DNA from: Curtobacterium flaccumfaciens UCD-AKU
GTDB lineage: Bacteria > Actinomycetota > Actinomycetes > Actinomycetales > Microbacteriaceae
Length of the DNA stretch: 37,113 nt
Direction of reading: 5' to 3'
Assembly: GCF_000349565.1 (NCBI RefSeq)
Contig: NZ_APJN01000003.1
Coordinates: forward strand, 11,117 to 48,229
Part shown: piece after piece, positions 21,902-29,827 of the stretch
Layout: each line of letters starts with the position of its first letter
Position numbering within the stretch: position 1 is the first letter of the stretch
Position numbers and translations under genes: made by a program
The notes under the pieces: model-generated
Database searches by the model: none
Told to the model about the DNA's origin: nothing
The model's input: the letters and a program-made list of their open reading frames with translations, nothing else

Positions 21902-23571
21902 GGGGCCTCCTCGTCCGACGTTCTCCGACCAGTATGCGACCCCGTGCCCGGCCCCGTGCCCGTGCCCACGCCCACGCCCACGCCCACGCCGACGGCAGCG
22001 GCAGGCAGGTCCACCGTGAACGCCGTCCGCCCCGGCTCCGACGAGACCCGGACGCTGCCGCCGTGCGCCAGGACCACCGCTCGGACGATCGCGAGCCCGA
22101 GGCCACTCGTCCCCTGCCCCGGCGAACGCGTCCGCGAGGCCTCGCCCCTGGTGAAGCGGTCGAACAGGGTGGGCAGGGTCTCCGTGGGGATCGGCGGCCC
22201 GTCGTTCGCCACGACGAAGCGCGCCACGGAGCCACCGGCCCCGTGGCCCTCGTCGACGCCGTCCAACGCCTGCAACGACACCACCACGGTCGTGCCGACG
22301 GGTGTGTGCGTCCGCGCGTTCGCGAGCAGGTTCGTCACCACGCGGCGCAGTCGTGCGGTGTCCCCGGGCACCACGAGCGGGTGGTCGTCGACGACCTGCA
22401 ACGTCCACCGGTGCTCCGGCGCGGTGGCGCGGGCGTCCATCGTGGCCTCGACGACGAGCGAGGTGAGGTCGACGGGCTCGGGCACGATCGGTGGCGCGGT
22501 GCCGAGGGCCGAGGCGTCGAGCCGCGCGAGCAGCAGCAGCTCGTCGACGAGCTCGCCCATCCGGAGGGCCTCCTGCCCGATCCGGTCGACGTTCCGGTGG
22601 ATGGCGTCGAGGTCCGACGAGCCCGCGGTCAGCTCGGCGTAGGCGCGCACGGTCGCGATCGGCGTGCGGAGTTCGTGCGACGCGTCGGCGACGAAGGTGC
22701 GCATGCCCGCCTCGGCGTCGCGTCGGACCGTCAGGGCCCGGGCGACGTGGCCGAGCAGGCGGTTCAGTGCGGTGCCGACCTGGCCGACCTCGCGGTTGGC
22801 TGTCAGGTCGGCGTCGGCGACCCGCACGGGGATGTCCGTGTCGCCGCGCTCCAGGTCGAGTGCCGTGACGTCCGAGGCCACGGACGCGACGCGCTCGAGC
22901 GGTCGCAGGGACCGTCGCACGAGCAGCGCGAGTGCCCAGGCGGCGACCACCAGGCCGAGCACCGTGACGATCCCGATCACGAGCAGCAGGCGCGCGATCG
23001 CGGCGTTCAGGTCGCCGAGCGGCAGGGCCGTGACGAACACGTCGCCGTCGTGCCCGACCGCCTGCACCCGGTAGGCGCCGAGGGGTCCGAGGTCGATCGT
23101 CGCGGGGTCCGCGCCGATGTCGACCGCGGTGAGCGTCTTCCGTTGCGCCGACGCCAGCCCGTGCTGGTCTCCGTCGCTGTCGGTGTACCCGCCGAGCACG
23201 ACGGTGCCGTCCCGCACGATCGCGACGACCGTGCCGGCGGACTGCCCGGGTGCACCGATGAAGGCGTTGTCGGGATCCGGACGATCCGACGACGACGAGG
23301 ACGACGACCCGGGCGGCGGTCCGATGGGCGCGTCCGCGCCGTCCCGTCCGCCGACGGTCCGGTTCGCGGCCGTCGACAGTTCCGCGTCCAGCCGGTCGAC
23401 CAGGTACCCCCGGAACGCGACGACGGTCACCGCCCCCACGACGACGTTCGTCGCCACGAGCAACAGCGCGACGGCCGCCACGACCCGCCACCGCAACGAC
23501 GGCACCCGTCCGGCGCCGGGGCGGCCGTGACGGTGGGGAGAGGCCCGGATCACCCTCGCCGATCGGCTCAC
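21898..23571 (-). CDS. Sensor histidine kinase (OmpR-type two-component system)
   Basis: 557 aa. TM1 about 28-53, an extracytoplasmic sensor domain about 54-190 containing a run of seven serines, TM2 about 192-217, HAMP about 218-280, the phosphoacceptor His299 in FVADASHELRTPIATVRAY, and an ATPase domain with NLLANARTHTPVG (N box), VANDGPPIP (G1) and GTSGLGLAIV (G2). The C-terminus carries a GVGVGVGVGTGTG stretch encoded by four perfect 6-bp units (21964-21987). The GTG start overlaps the response regulator stop as GTGA, and the stop overlaps the small membrane protein start in the same way, so three proteins are made from one message. The signal is unknown. The flanking glycosyltransferases suggest envelope stress or envelope glycan control. 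Confidence 0.92.
   Translation of the reverse strand: MSRSARVIRASPHRHGRPGAGRVPSLRWRVVAAVALLLVATNVVVGAVTVVAFRGYLVDRLDAELSTAANRTVGGRDGADAPIGPPPGSSSSSSSDRPDPDNAFIGAPGQSAGTVVAIVRDGTVVLGGYTDSDGDQHGLASAQRKTLTAVDIGADPATIDLGPLGAYRVQAVGHDGDVFVTALPLGDLNAAIARLLLVIGIVTVLGLVVAAWALALLVRRSLRPLERVASVASDVTALDLERGDTDIPVRVADADLTANREVGQVGTALNRLLGHVARALTVRRDAEAGMRTFVADASHELRTPIATVRAYAELTAGSSDLDAIHRNVDRIGQEALRMGELVDELLLLARLDASALGTAPPIVPEPVDLTSLVVEATMDARATAPEHRWTLQVVDDHPLVVPGDTARLRRVVTNLLANARTHTPVGTTVVVSLQALDGVDEGHGAGGSVARFVVANDGPPIPTETLPTLFDRFTRGEASRTRSPGQGTSGLGLAIVRAVVLAHGGSVRVSSEPGRTAFTVDLPAAAVGVGVGVGVGTGTGPGTGSHTGRRTSDEEAP
21964..21987. repeat. Hexanucleotide tandem repeat inside the sensor kinase gene
   Basis: Four perfect GCCCAC units on the plus strand encode alternating Val-Gly residues in the kinase C-terminal tail. 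Gain or loss of a unit would keep the frame and only change tail length. Confidence 0.7.
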
Positions 23572-24290
23572 GTCGTCGGCCGCAACACGTACCCCGCCCC
23601 GCGGACGGTCTGCAGCATCGGCTCGCGCCCGACGTCGAGCTTCTTCCGCAGGTACGACACGTACATGTCCACCAGGTTCGACGACGTGCCGAAGTCCATG
23701 CCCCACACGCTCGCCAGCAGCTGCTCGCGGGACAGCACCCGGTTGGCGTTCCGTGCCAGGTGCCGCAGCAGTTCGTACTCGGTCGGCGTGAGTTCGATCG
23801 GGTCCCCGTCGCGGCTGACCGTGCGGGCGTCCTCGTCGAGCCGCAGGTCGCCGACCACGAGCTCGGTGCTCGCCCCGGCTGCGGCGACCCTGGCCGAGGT
23901 ACGCGCCAGGATCCGCGCACGGACGAGCAGCTCCTCGATGCCGAAGGGCTTGGTCAGGTAGTCGTCGCCGCCGCCGGTCAGCCCGGCGAGCCGGTCCTCG
24001 GGGGCGTCGCGTGCGGTGAGGAACAGCACCCGGACGCCGTCGCGGGCGTCGCGGAGCCGTTCGAGCACCTCGAACCCGTCGATGTCGGGCAGCATCACGT
24101 CGAGCACGATGACATCGGGCTGGAACTCCCTGGCCGCGAACAGCACGTCGCGACCACGGTGCACGGACCGCACGGCCCAGCCGTCGCCCGCGAACGCCAG
24201 GGCGACGGCATCGGCCAGGGCGTGCTCGTCGTCGACGACGAGGGCGCGGACGGGGGAGCCGTCGGTGCGCTGCAGCGGGTGGCCGGGCAT
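23568..24290 (-). CDS. OmpR/PhoB-family response regulator
   Basis: 240 aa. The receiver domain (about 14-130) has the acidic pair VVDDEH, the phosphoacceptor Asp64 in VIVLDVMLPDIDGFE, FLTARD and the conserved Lys in DYLTKPF. The C-terminal winged helix (about 145-238) has ELTPTEYELLRHLARN and VDMYVSYLRKKLD and ends VRGAGYVLRP. It resembles MprA/TcrA-type regulators. The ATG at 24290 lies 7 nt after a TAGGCT -10, so the message is predicted to be leaderless; an upstream in-frame GTG (24308) would precede that promoter start. It is coupled to the kinase by a GTGA overlap. Probable targets include the adjacent GT39 and GT2 genes, by position only. Confidence 0.92.
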   Translation of the reverse strand: MPGHPLQRTDGSPVRALVVDDEHALADAVALAFAGDGWAVRSVHRGRDVLFAAREFQPDVIVLDVMLPDIDGFEVLERLRDARDGVRVLFLTARDAPEDRLAGLTGGGDDYLTKPFGIEELLVRARILARTSARVAAAGASTELVVGDLRLDEDARTVSRDGDPIELTPTEYELLRHLARNANRVLSREQLLASVWGMDFGTSSNLVDMYVSYLRKKLDVGREPMLQTVRGAGYVLRPTT

Positions 24291-24297
24291 GTCCCGG

Positions 24298-24303
24298 AGC
24301 CTA
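24298..24303 (-). promoter_or_regulatory. -10 element of the response regulator operon (leaderless)
   Basis: TAGGCT on the minus strand. The expected start point (about 24291) is one nucleotide before the ATG of the response regulator. The -35 is poor (TGACCG about 19 nt upstream). Confidence 0.55.
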
Positions 24304-24325
24304 TCCACCGCGCCTCCGTCGCCGG

Positions 24326-26497
24326 TCACTCCGTGCTGCTCAGGTCGTAGACGGTCTGGCCGCCGACCGTCGTCGACTCGTAGTTCGCCGCGACCCACTC
24401 CTGGATCGCCGACGCGGTCGAGGATCCGCCGCCCATCCCACCGCCGGAGCCGGACGAGACGTAGTACCCGATGTCGCCGTCGGCGACGGCGGCCTTGAAC
24501 TGCGCGAGCGTCGGAGCCGGGTCGCTCGACCAGCCGCCGATCGCCATCACGGCGGTGTCGGTGTCGAGTTCGAGCTGCGCGGCCGACTGCGATCCGTTCA
24601 CCGCGGCCGCCCACTTCGCGTCGGATGCCTCGAGCAGCTTCCGCAGCGCCGACGAGGTCGACGTGCCGCCGCCTGTGCCACCACCCCCGGCCTGGAGGCC
24701 CGTGCCCGACCCCGCCTCGGAGCCCGCGCCGTCGGATCCCTCCGTCGTACCGCCCGGTGCCTGCCCGGTGGCGCCTTCCGGCGCCTCGCCGGAAGCGCCC
24801 TCCGGCGGGGTCCCGCCGGGACCCTGCTGGGAGTCGGACGTGCCGTCGGAGCCGCCGTCGTCGGAACCGGAGGCCGGTCCACCCGGTCCATCCGTGCCTC
24901 CCGGCATGCCACCGGTGCCACCGCCGCCCGTCCCACCGGAGCTGCTGCCCGCCGGACCGACGCTCGGGATCGAACCGGAGTGCGCGACGGTCGTCGTGGC
25001 GAGGGCGTAGGCGGTGGTGCCGGACAGCCCGAACAGGGTGCCGGCGAGGACGCCGACCGTGACGAGCCTGCGCAGCGACGGCACACTGCCGATGACGATC
25101 AGTGCCGCGGACAGCAGCCCACCGGCGAGCATCACCCAGCGGAGCCACGGCAGCCACGTCGGGTTCTCGTTCAGCAGGCACCAGCCCCAGAACGCGGTGA
25201 CGCCGGTCATCGCGGCGAGGCCGAGGCGGCCGAGGAAGCGGGCTCGTGCGTGCCAGAGCAGGGCGCCGCCGGTGCCGACGAGTCCGGCGATCGCCGGGGC
25301 GAGGGCGACCGTGTAGTACGGGTGGATCGTGCCGGACATGTACGAGAACACCAGGCCGGTGACCAGGAGCCACCCGCCCCACAGGACGAGCCCGGCACGG
25401 GCGGGGTCGGCCAGGTGCCGGCGGCCGATGACGACCAGGCCGACGACCAGGGCGATGAGCGCCGCGGGCAGGAGCCACGAGATCTCGAGCCCCATCTCGG
25501 ACGAGAACAGCCGGTTCAGGCCCGTCGAGCCACCGAAGGAGCCACCCGCGGTACCGCCGGTCATGCCGCCGCCTCCGCCACCGTTGCCCGAGCCGCCGAA
25601 GATCCGACCGAGGCCGTTGTAGCCGAACACCAGGTCGAGGACGGTGTTGTTCGTCGAGCCGCCGATGTACGGGCGGGACTCGGCGGGCCAGAGCCACACG
25701 GCGACGACCCACCAGCCGGCGGCCACCACGAGGGAGCCGGCGGCGACGACCAGGCCGATCACCCGCCGGCCCCATCCGGTGCGGGCGGCGAACAGGTACA
25801 CGAGGCCGAAGGCGGGCAGGACGAGCAGGCCCTGCAGCATCTTCGTCAGGAACGCGAAGCCCAGGGCGACCCCGGCGAGCGCGATCCACCTCCAGCTGCC
25901 CTTCGGCAGCGCCCGCACCGTGCAGTACGCGCCGGCGGTCATCAGCAGGACGAGCAGGGCGTCCGGGTTGTCGAAGCGGAACATCAGGGCCGCTGCCGGG
26001 GTCGCTGCGACGACGAAGCCCGCGAGCAGGGCGCCGACGTTCGCGGTGGTGGCACCGAGCCGGGCCAGGGTGCGGCGGACCGTGCCCCAGACCAGGGCCA
26101 CGGAACCGACGGCCATCAGCGCCTGGGGGAGCAGCAGACTGGTGCTCGAGAAGCCGAACAGCCGGGCCGACAGCACCATCACCCAGAGTGAGGCGGGTGG
26201 TTTGTCGACGGTGATGAAGTTCGACGAGTCGAGGGAGCCGAAGAAGAACGCCTCCCACGACTTCGTGCCGGCCTGCACGGCGGCGGCGTAGAAGCTGTTG
26301 GCGTACCCGGAGACGCTGAGGTCCCACAGGTACACCACGGCGGTCACGGTGAGGAGCGCCCAGAACGCGGGCCGGAGCCAGCGGGCGTCCTCGCGCTCGC
26401 CGAGGAACAGCCGGGCGAGGGGCGGGCGGCGCCGATCCCGCGCGGCACTGCGCGCGGGGTCGCGTCGGTCGGTCACGGGTACCGGGTAGGTGGTCAT
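24326..26497 (-). CDS. GT39 ArnT/YkcB-type polytopic glycosyltransferase
   Basis: 723 aa. The N-terminal GT-C membrane domain has about a dozen hydrophobic segments (about 43-500). It carries the family motifs GYANSFYAAAVQAGTKSWEAFFFGSLD and TVDKPPASLWVM (DKPP at 98-101). A long Gly/Ser/Pro-rich linker (about 510-620) precedes a C-terminal extracytoplasmic domain (AKWAAAVNGSQSAAQLE, MAIGGWSSDPAPTLAQFKAAV, then WVAANYESTTVGGQTVYDLS) typical of the YkcA/YkcB-like group. These enzymes transfer a sugar from a polyprenyl-phosphate donor to an acceptor outside the membrane; donor and acceptor are not known here. The GT2-GtrA protein nearby could supply the donor. Start: ATG 26497; ATG 26509 is in frame. 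It lies directly upstream of the response regulator operon on the same strand. Confidence 0.87.
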   Translation of the reverse strand: MTTYPVPVTDRRDPARSAARDRRRPPLARLFLGEREDARWLRPAFWALLTVTAVVYLWDLSVSGYANSFYAAAVQAGTKSWEAFFFGSLDSSNFITVDKPPASLWVMVLSARLFGFSSTSLLLPQALMAVGSVALVWGTVRRTLARLGATTANVGALLAGFVVAATPAAALMFRFDNPDALLVLLMTAGAYCTVRALPKGSWRWIALAGVALGFAFLTKMLQGLLVLPAFGLVYLFAARTGWGRRVIGLVVAAGSLVVAAGWWVVAVWLWPAESRPYIGGSTNNTVLDLVFGYNGLGRIFGGSGNGGGGGGMTGGTAGGSFGGSTGLNRLFSSEMGLEISWLLPAALIALVVGLVVIGRRHLADPARAGLVLWGGWLLVTGLVFSYMSGTIHPYYTVALAPAIAGLVGTGGALLWHARARFLGRLGLAAMTGVTAFWGWCLLNENPTWLPWLRWVMLAGGLLSAALIVIGSVPSLRRLVTVGVLAGTLFGLSGTTAYALATTTVAHSGSIPSVGPAGSSSGGTGGGGTGGMPGGTDGPGGPASGSDDGGSDGTSDSQQGPGGTPPEGASGEAPEGATGQAPGGTTEGSDGAGSEAGSGTGLQAGGGGTGGGTSTSSALRKLLEASDAKWAAAVNGSQSAAQLELDTDTAVMAIGGWSSDPAPTLAQFKAAVADGDIGYYVSSGSGGGMGGGSSTASAIQEWVAANYESTTVGGQTVYDLSSTE

Positions 26498-26561
26498 GTC
26501 GATGAGCATCCGGGGCGTTCCCCGACTGCTGCACTGTGCCGGCTGTGGGCGAGCTAAGGAC

Positions 26562-26886
26562 GCACGGTGCGAGGTTGGCCGGCGGGGAGGGCGCGGGCGG
26601 CGCGGGCGCACGGTGCGCTGTCGTCCGGTCGGTGCGGGGTCGCCTGCTCGGTGCGCGGTTGTAGCGCTGCACGGGGCGGGCAACCTCGCACGATGTGAGC
26701 GAGGCCGCACGGTGCGCCGCTGGCACCGGGGTGGGCAACCTCGCACGGGGTGAGCGAGGGTGCACGGTGCGGCGCCGGCACCCGGGTGGGCAACCTCGCA
26801 CGATGTGAGCGAGGCCGCACGGTGCGCCGCTGGCACCGGGGCGGGCAACCTCGCACGGGGTGAGCGAGGCCGCACGGTGCGAGGGG
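26562..26886. repeat. 55-bp tandem repeat array, locus 2
   Basis: Four head-to-tail units begin at 26678, 26733, 26788 and 26843 (GGGCAACCTCGCAC each), exactly 55 bp apart. Units 1 and 3 are identical at 54 of 55 positions. Units 2 and 4 share a GGGGTGAG variant instead of GATGTGAG, so the array probably grew by a 110-bp duplication. More degenerate and inverted pieces extend back to 26562. Each unit also contains the palindrome GCACGGTGC. The array ends directly at the stop codon of the minus-strand kinase gene (26887). It fills the interval between that gene and the GT39 gene, where I see no gene. Confidence 0.85.
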
Positions 26887-27699
26887 TCAGGCGTACCGCT
26901 GCGCCGCCCGGAGCGCGGCCCCGGTGTACGAGCCGCCGAACAGGAACACGTGCAGCAGCAGCGGCGCGAGCTGGTGGAGCTCGACGCGCTCCTGCCAGCC
27001 GTCGGCCAGCCGTGACTCCCGGTCGTAGGCGGCGAGCACCGTCTCGAGCCGGGGCAGCCCGAACAGCCCGAGCAGCGCCAGGTCGGTCTCCGCGTGCCCG
27101 CCGTGCGCGATCGGGTCGATGAGCACGGCGCCGGTGGGTTCGGACGAGTCCGTCGGCCAGAGGACGTTGCCGGCCCACAGGTCACCGTGCAGGCGAGCGG
27201 GGCGGTCCCCGACGAGCGCGGGCTGCGGTGAACCGAGGGTGCCGTCCTGTACCCGCGACGCGACCCGCTCGAACACGGCGGCCTCGGCATGGTCGAACCC
27301 GCCGGCGTCGACGATCCGGCGGACGAAGTCCAAGATCCGGTACTCGGCGAAGAACTCGCCCCAGGTCGCCGGTGCCTGTTCGGCTGCGACGAACGGCGTG
27401 CGCGAACGGCCCATCCGCAGCGCCGCTCCTCGGGTCCAGCCGGTGGGAGGTGCGCCCCAGTGGTCGGCACCGGCGGCGTGCGTGTGGGCGAGCGATCGGC
27501 CGAACCGCTCGGCCTGGGCGGTGGTGGGGGAGCCGTCGGAGATCAGTTCGAGGTCGAGCACGGTCGGACTCGGGCGCCCGAGCACGCGGGCGAAGCGGGT
27601 GCCGCCGGCGTCCTCGGCCTCGGCGAGCCAGGCGAGCCCTGCGGCCTCGGCTGCCGCTTCGTCCGCGGTGGTGAACGTCTTCACGTGCGTCTCGGCCAT
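26887..27699 (-). CDS. Fructosamine kinase-family protein
   Basis: 270 aa protein kinase-like fold. The fructosamine kinase/aminoglycoside phosphotransferase catalytic loop is ARLHGDLWAGNVLW (HGDLWAGN at 171-178), followed by the metal-binding Asp195 in VLIDPIAHGGHAETDLALLGLFG. The family phosphorylates ketosamines on glycated proteins or small molecules, leading to deglycation. Bacterial members are poorly characterised, so the substrate is uncertain. ATG 27699 has AGGA about 7 nt upstream; an upstream in-frame GTG (27723) is less likely. The gene stands alone between the NarL-type regulator (53 nt upstream, same strand) and the repeat array that starts at its stop codon. Confidence 0.85.
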   Translation of the reverse strand: MAETHVKTFTTADEAAAEAAGLAWLAEAEDAGGTRFARVLGRPSPTVLDLELISDGSPTTAQAERFGRSLAHTHAAGADHWGAPPTGWTRGAALRMGRSRTPFVAAEQAPATWGEFFAEYRILDFVRRIVDAGGFDHAEAAVFERVASRVQDGTLGSPQPALVGDRPARLHGDLWAGNVLWPTDSSEPTGAVLIDPIAHGGHAETDLALLGLFGLPRLETVLAAYDRESRLADGWQERVELHQLAPLLLHVFLFGGSYTGAALRAAQRYA

Positions 27700-27752
27700 C
27701 GGTCCATCCTGCCGAGCGGACACCGCCGACCGTTCAGACGACGCTCACCCGG

Positions 27753-28469
27753 TCACCCGGTGGGCTGTCCCCACCCCGTCCCACCCCGCCGCGCGGCGTG
27801 CACGACGAGCGCGAGCTGCACCCGGTTCTCGACGCCGAACTTCTCGTACACGTGCCCGACGTGCGTCTTCACGGTGGCCAGGCCCACGTACAGCTCGGCG
27901 GCGATCTGCGCGTTCGACGCCCCGTTGGCCACGGCGAGCGCGACCTCGCGCTCGCGCTCGGTCAGCAGGGCGAGCAGTCGACGTTCCTCGGCACCGTCCG
28001 CAGTGGCGCCGCCCGTTCCACCGGCCGCGGGGCCCGAGCGCGGCCCGGCGGCGAACGCGATCACCCGGTCGAGCACCGAGGGGGACAGGATCGAGCGCCC
28101 GGACGCCACGGTCCGTACGGCCTGCACGAGTTCGTGCGGCGGGGTGTCCTTGAGCAGGAACCCACGGGCGCCGGCCTGCAGCGCTCCGAGCACGAGGTCG
28201 TCCCCCTCGAACGTGGTCAGCACCAGGACGGCCAGGTCGGGCCGCCGTCGCAGTTCGCGTTCGGTGGCGACGAGTCCGTCGCACCGGGGCATCCGGATGT
28301 CCATGAGCACGACGTCGGGCGCGGTCGCGGCGATGACGCCCTCGGCCTCGAGCCCGTCGCCCGCTTCGCCCACGACCACCAGACCGTCGTCGCCGCTGAG
28401 CAGCATGCGGAGCCCGACGCGGACGAGCTGGTCGTCGTCGACCAGGACGACCCGGACGGGAGCGGTCAC
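27753..28469 (-). CDS. NarL/LuxR-family response regulator
   Basis: 238 aa. Receiver domain about 5-120 with VLVDDDQLVR, Asp57 in VVLMDIRMPRCDG, LTTFE and the Lys in GFLLKDTPP. After an Ala/Gly-rich linker (about 145-165) the LuxR-type HTH (about 168-232) reads LTEREREVALAVANGASNAQIAAELYVGLATVKTHVGHVYEKFGV. The GTG at 28469 overlaps the kinase stop by GTGA and was chosen for that reason; GTG 28478 is the alternative. It works with the histidine kinase encoded just upstream. Targets are unknown. Confidence 0.92.
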   Translation of the reverse strand: MTAPVRVVLVDDDQLVRVGLRMLLSGDDGLVVVGEAGDGLEAEGVIAATAPDVVLMDIRMPRCDGLVATERELRRRPDLAVLVLTTFEGDDLVLGALQAGARGFLLKDTPPHELVQAVRTVASGRSILSPSVLDRVIAFAAGPRSGPAAGGTGGATADGAEERRLLALLTEREREVALAVANGASNAQIAAELYVGLATVKTHVGHVYEKFGVENRVQLALVVHAARRGGTGWGQPTG

Positions 28470-29707
28470 GGCGTCCACGGCAGCACCGCCTCGACCACGT
28501 GCACGCGTCCGTCGTCGCTGCCGGCACGGAAGCTCCCGCCGACGAGTCGGGCGCGTTCGGCGAGCCCGCGCAGACCGTGCCCCGCGACGGAGCCGGCGGC
28601 GTGCCCGGCACCCTGCCCGGCGGCGGCGGCCTTCGAACACGCTGGCTCGTCGGTCAGCGTGTTCGACACCACCACCCGGATCGCCGGACCGCCGACGGTC
28701 TCGACGACCACGTCGACGGGCTGTCCGGGGGCGTGCCGACGGGCGTTCGTCAGCGCCTCCTGCACGATGCGGTACGCATGTCGCCCGACGGCGGTCGGCA
28801 CCGCCGCGGCGTCGGAGTCGACGCGCGCCCGGACGGTCGCGCCCCCGGAACGGGCCTGGTCGAGCAGGGCGGGCAGGTCGACGAGTGTCGGCTGCGGAGG
28901 CGCGGTGCCGGTCACCTCGTCGCCGGCGTTCGCGGCCGGGTCGCGCAGCACCCCGAGCACGTCGCGCAGGTCGGTGAGCGCGGAGTGCGCCTCGGCCCGC
29001 ACGACCCCGGCCGCTGCGGCTGTCTCGTCCGGGGTGAGCCCCGGGCCGCGGTACTCGAGTGCGCCGGCGTGCAGCGCGACGAGGGAGAGCCGGTGGCCCA
29101 GGACGTCGTGCATCTCGCGGGCGATGTGGGCGCGTTCCTGCTCGCGGGCGCGGTCCTCGCGCAGCTGCTGGTCGCGCTCGAGCAGGTCCGCGCGCTCGCG
29201 CAGGGAGAGCAGGAGCGCCCGGCGCTGCCCGATCCCGATGCCGATCGCGACGAGCAGGGCGATGCTGACGGTGCCTGCGAGCACGATCTGCCAGAACGGC
29301 ACGGTCTGGTCGGGGGCAAGGACGACGTCGTAGAGCACGGTGGCGCCGAGCAGCACCGAACCGACGACGGCGATCTCGACGGCACGGCGCCGGGTGGCGA
29401 GCGAGACCGTCGCGATCGCGGCCGACCCGACCGCCAGCGTCGACACCGAGCTGAGGGCACCGATGACGACCGTGACCACGAGCGGTGCCCGGTGCCGGAA
29501 CGGCAGCAGGACGAGGGCGACCAGGCCCGCTCCCATGTCCCCGAGGATCAGAGCGCCGACGTGCAGGTCGCTCCAGCCGCGGGTGTCCGTCGTCGGCCAC
29601 ACCAGACCGGCGGTGAACAGCCCGGTCAGCGCCGCGACGGCCACGCGCCACGTCTGGGACCACACACGCTGCCCGAGGGGCACGGCGGGGAGCGCGGTCG
29701 AGGCCAT
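28466..29707 (-). CDS. NarL-type sensor histidine kinase
   Basis: 413 aa. The N-terminal membrane domain has five or six hydrophobic segments (about 20-160) with hardly any extracytoplasmic loop, so it probably senses a signal within or at the membrane. A coiled-coil linker (about 165-192) leads to the HisKA_3 dimerisation helix with His200 in AHIAREMHDVLGHRLSLVALH. The ATPase domain contains RIVQEALTNARRHAP and HGLRGLAERARLVGG. It resembles DesK-type kinases. The ATG coincides exactly with the start point predicted from a TAGGCT -10, so the mRNA is probably leaderless. It is co-translated with the response regulator by a GTGA overlap. Confidence 0.92.
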   Translation of the reverse strand: MASTALPAVPLGQRVWSQTWRVAVAALTGLFTAGLVWPTTDTRGWSDLHVGALILGDMGAGLVALVLLPFRHRAPLVVTVVIGALSSVSTLAVGSAAIATVSLATRRRAVEIAVVGSVLLGATVLYDVVLAPDQTVPFWQIVLAGTVSIALLVAIGIGIGQRRALLLSLRERADLLERDQQLREDRAREQERAHIAREMHDVLGHRLSLVALHAGALEYRGPGLTPDETAAAAGVVRAEAHSALTDLRDVLGVLRDPAANAGDEVTGTAPPQPTLVDLPALLDQARSGGATVRARVDSDAAAVPTAVGRHAYRIVQEALTNARRHAPGQPVDVVVETVGGPAIRVVVSNTLTDEPACSKAAAAGQGAGHAAGSVAGHGLRGLAERARLVGGSFRAGSDDGRVHVVEAVLPWTP

Positions 29708-29713
29708 GCCCCG

Positions 29714-29719
29714 AGCCTA
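29714..29719 (-). promoter_or_regulatory. -10 element of the NarL-type two-component operon (leaderless)
   Basis: TAGGCT on the minus strand ends 6 nt before the ATG at 29707, so the predicted start point is the A of the ATG. No clear -35 was seen. Confidence 0.55.
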
Positions 29720-29753
29720 GGGAGCTGCGTCGACGAGCGGATCCGCCGAAGGT

Positions 29754-29798
29754 CGGAGCTGCCGGAGCTGCCGGAGCTGCCGGAGCCGCCGGAGCCGC
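29754..29798. repeat. 9-bp tandem repeat upstream of the NarL-type operon
   Basis: Five 9-bp units: CGGAGCTGC three times, then CGGAGCCGC twice. They lie between the end of the LysR gene and the two-component promoter, in non-coding DNA. Copy number could vary by slippage. Confidence 0.7.
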
Positions 29799-29827
29799 TC
29801 GACCGGCGACCCGCTCGCCCGCCCGCC

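Noticed and set aside
26554..26856. Cys/Pro/Arg-rich minus-strand open frame
   Set aside because: It is a translation of the 55-bp repeat array; the repeated peptide simply follows the DNA repeat.
26678..26886. CRISPR array
   Set aside because: The units are regularly spaced at 55 bp, but the parts between the conserved cores are also nearly identical (units 1 and 3 match at 54 of 55 bases), so there are no unique spacers. No cas gene is present.
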